DNA from: Actinomycetota bacterium
GTDB lineage: Bacteria; Actinomycetota; Thermoleophilia; Gaiellales; Gaiellaceae
Reading direction: 5' to 3'
NCBI GenBank assembly: GCA_005885085.1
Contig: VAXY01000210.1
Coordinates: forward strand, 1 to 9,771
DNA length: 9,771 nucleotides
Made by a program: the position numbers and the translations under genes. Below are positions 9,302 to 9,771 of this stretch, piece after piece; the first letter of the stretch is position 1, and the number at the start of each line of letters is the position of its first letter. The notes under the pieces are model-generated. The model ran no database searches, was not told the DNA's origin, and saw only the letters and a list, made by a program, of their open reading frames with translations.

Positions 9302-9342
9302 TTCAGCTCCTTTTCACTTTGCCTTCACGCCTGTCTTAGCGT
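9302..9342 (+). promoter_or_regulatory. Mirror operator/promoter: three 11-bp repeats plus CTTAGCGT
   Basis: On the plus strand TTCAG, TTCAC and TTCAC begin at 9302, 9313 and 9324, again exactly 11 bases apart. CTTAG follows at 9335-9339, within a -10-like TAGCGT (9337-9342). The distance from the last TCA to CTTAG (10 bases) and the pattern TTTTCA-N18-CTTAG are the same as in the minus-strand copy. Transcription would begin near 9349 and run towards the 21-codon ORF and the DUF899 gene. Confidence 0.45.
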
Positions 9343-9388
9343 GCGCGGCTGAGATCTCTTCGGTAACTCAATACGAAGGGAGTCAAAG

Positions 9389-9454
9389 ATGATTCGAAAG
9401 ACGACGCGATCAGCGCCGAGATCGGGCGCGTCCGCGATCGGCTTGCGGACCTAG
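9389..9454 (+). other. Possible 21-codon leader ORF or gene remnant
   Basis: A good ribosome-binding site GAAGGGAG (9375-9382) sits 6 bases before an ATG at 9389. The frame encodes only MIRKTTRSAPRSGASAIGLRT and stops at TAG 9452-9454. It follows the plus-strand operator/promoter by about 40 bases, so something is probably translated here. An overlapping frame without stops (from 9367, no ATG nearby) reads DDAISAEIGRVRDRLADLVR, which looks more like natural helical protein, so this may be the start of a frameshifted gene. No family is recognised. The rest of 9209-9605 contains only the control elements listed here. Confidence 0.3.
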
Positions 9455-9502
9455 TCAGGAACGGCCGCGGAGGTCGCGCGTTCGAGGAGAGTTGCGATGA
9501 GT

Positions 9503-9544
9503 TTTCATGTTCCGGCGGGTCTTTTTCAGTGATCCCGGTAGCGT
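9503..9544 (+). promoter_or_regulatory. Possible promoter of the DUF899 gene
   Basis: TAGCGT (9539-9544), identical to the -10-like box at 9337-9342, follows TTTCA elements at 9503-9507 and 9524-9528. The TTTCA elements are 21 rather than 22 bases apart and the last lies one base further from TAGCGT than in the upstream copy, so this is a looser version. Transcription would start near 9551, leaving about 55 bases before the ATG at 9606. Confidence 0.3.
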
Positions 9545-9605
9545 CTGATCCGACGATGGATTTCGGCTCGCGCGGCAGCGACGAGTCGGACTGGAAGGAG
9601 ATGAG

Positions 9606-9771
9606 ATGTCTGAACACAAGATTGGAACCCGCGAGGAATGGCAGGTCGCGCGGGGCGAGCTCGCCAAGCTCGAGGCCGAGCAGGCGGAGCGAAACGAGGA
9701 GATCAAGAGCAAGCGTCGCGATCTCCCCTGGGTCCCGGTCGAGAAGGAGTACGAGTTTGACGCCGAGGACG
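9606..9771 (+). CDS. DUF899 (thioredoxin-like) family protein, N-terminal part
   Basis: The first 55 codons of a gene cut off by the right edge of the window. AGGAG (9596-9600) lies 5 bases before the ATG at 9606. The N-terminus MSEHKIGTREEWQVARGELAKLEAE, then SKRRDLPWVPVEKEYEFDAED, matches the opening of DUF899 proteins, which typically read GTREEW...AR..LL..EKE..R..DEL...RRELPWV.VEK.Y.F. These are cytosolic, roughly 200-250-residue proteins with a thioredoxin-like fold; their reaction is not established. The family match comes from recall of the conserved N-terminus and the rest is out of view. It is divergent from the protease operon across a shared control region. Confidence 0.8.
   Translation, partial: MSEHKIGTREEWQVARGELAKLEAEQAERNEEIKSKRRDLPWVPVEKEYEFDAED

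Noticed and set aside
9336..9712. Minus-strand frames of 85-93 codons in the right-hand region
   Set aside because: They are Ser/Arg-rich with no start signals and lie opposite the DUF899 start and the control region.

Overview
The window is GC-rich, with dense gene packing, codons mostly ending in G or C, and two genes opening with TTG. Its gene content (an actinobacterial-type Lon, an M50 protease with CBS domains, an HtrA-like protease, a PepSY-type small secreted protein, Cys-anchored lipoproteins and a DUF899 protein) suggests a soil actinobacterium, most likely of the Thermoleophilia (Solirubrobacterales or Gaiellales). That placement is inferred from protein style only; no rRNA or other marker is present.

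Layout. (1) 1-117: no protein gene; a two-tier 15-bp hairpin. (2) 118-3589, minus strand: a tight three-gene operon read from right to left, DMT-type membrane protein, then Lon protease, then a HxlR-type regulator. Lon starts 6 bases after the transporter stop, and hxlR starts inside the end of lon. (3) 3770-4627, plus strand: a lipoprotein of unknown function, divergent from that operon. (4) 4887-6504, plus strand: a secreted M28 zinc peptidase with a PA domain behind a good promoter, broken by a frameshift near 6087-6110. (5) 6514-6547: a strong hairpin between convergent genes. (6) 6564-9208, minus strand: an operon coding for an M50 intramembrane metalloprotease with CBS domains, an HtrA-like PDZ serine protease starting in an ATGA overlap, and a small membrane-anchored PepSY-like protein. 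(7) 9209-9605: a long divergent control region with two mirror-image sets of 11-bp-spaced TCA repeats, each leading to a CTTAG element at the same distance. (8) 9606-end, plus strand: the first 55 codons of a DUF899 (thioredoxin-like) protein.

The window is rich in proteolysis: cytosolic Lon, a secreted aminopeptidase-like gene, and a membrane/envelope pair resembling the site-1 and site-2 proteases of regulated intramembrane proteolysis. The most interesting part is 6564-9606. There a translationally coupled membrane protease, an HtrA-like protease and a PepSY protein appear to share a divergent control region that looks like an OmpR/PhoP-family response-regulator target. The organisation is read directly from the sequence; the functional link is inference.
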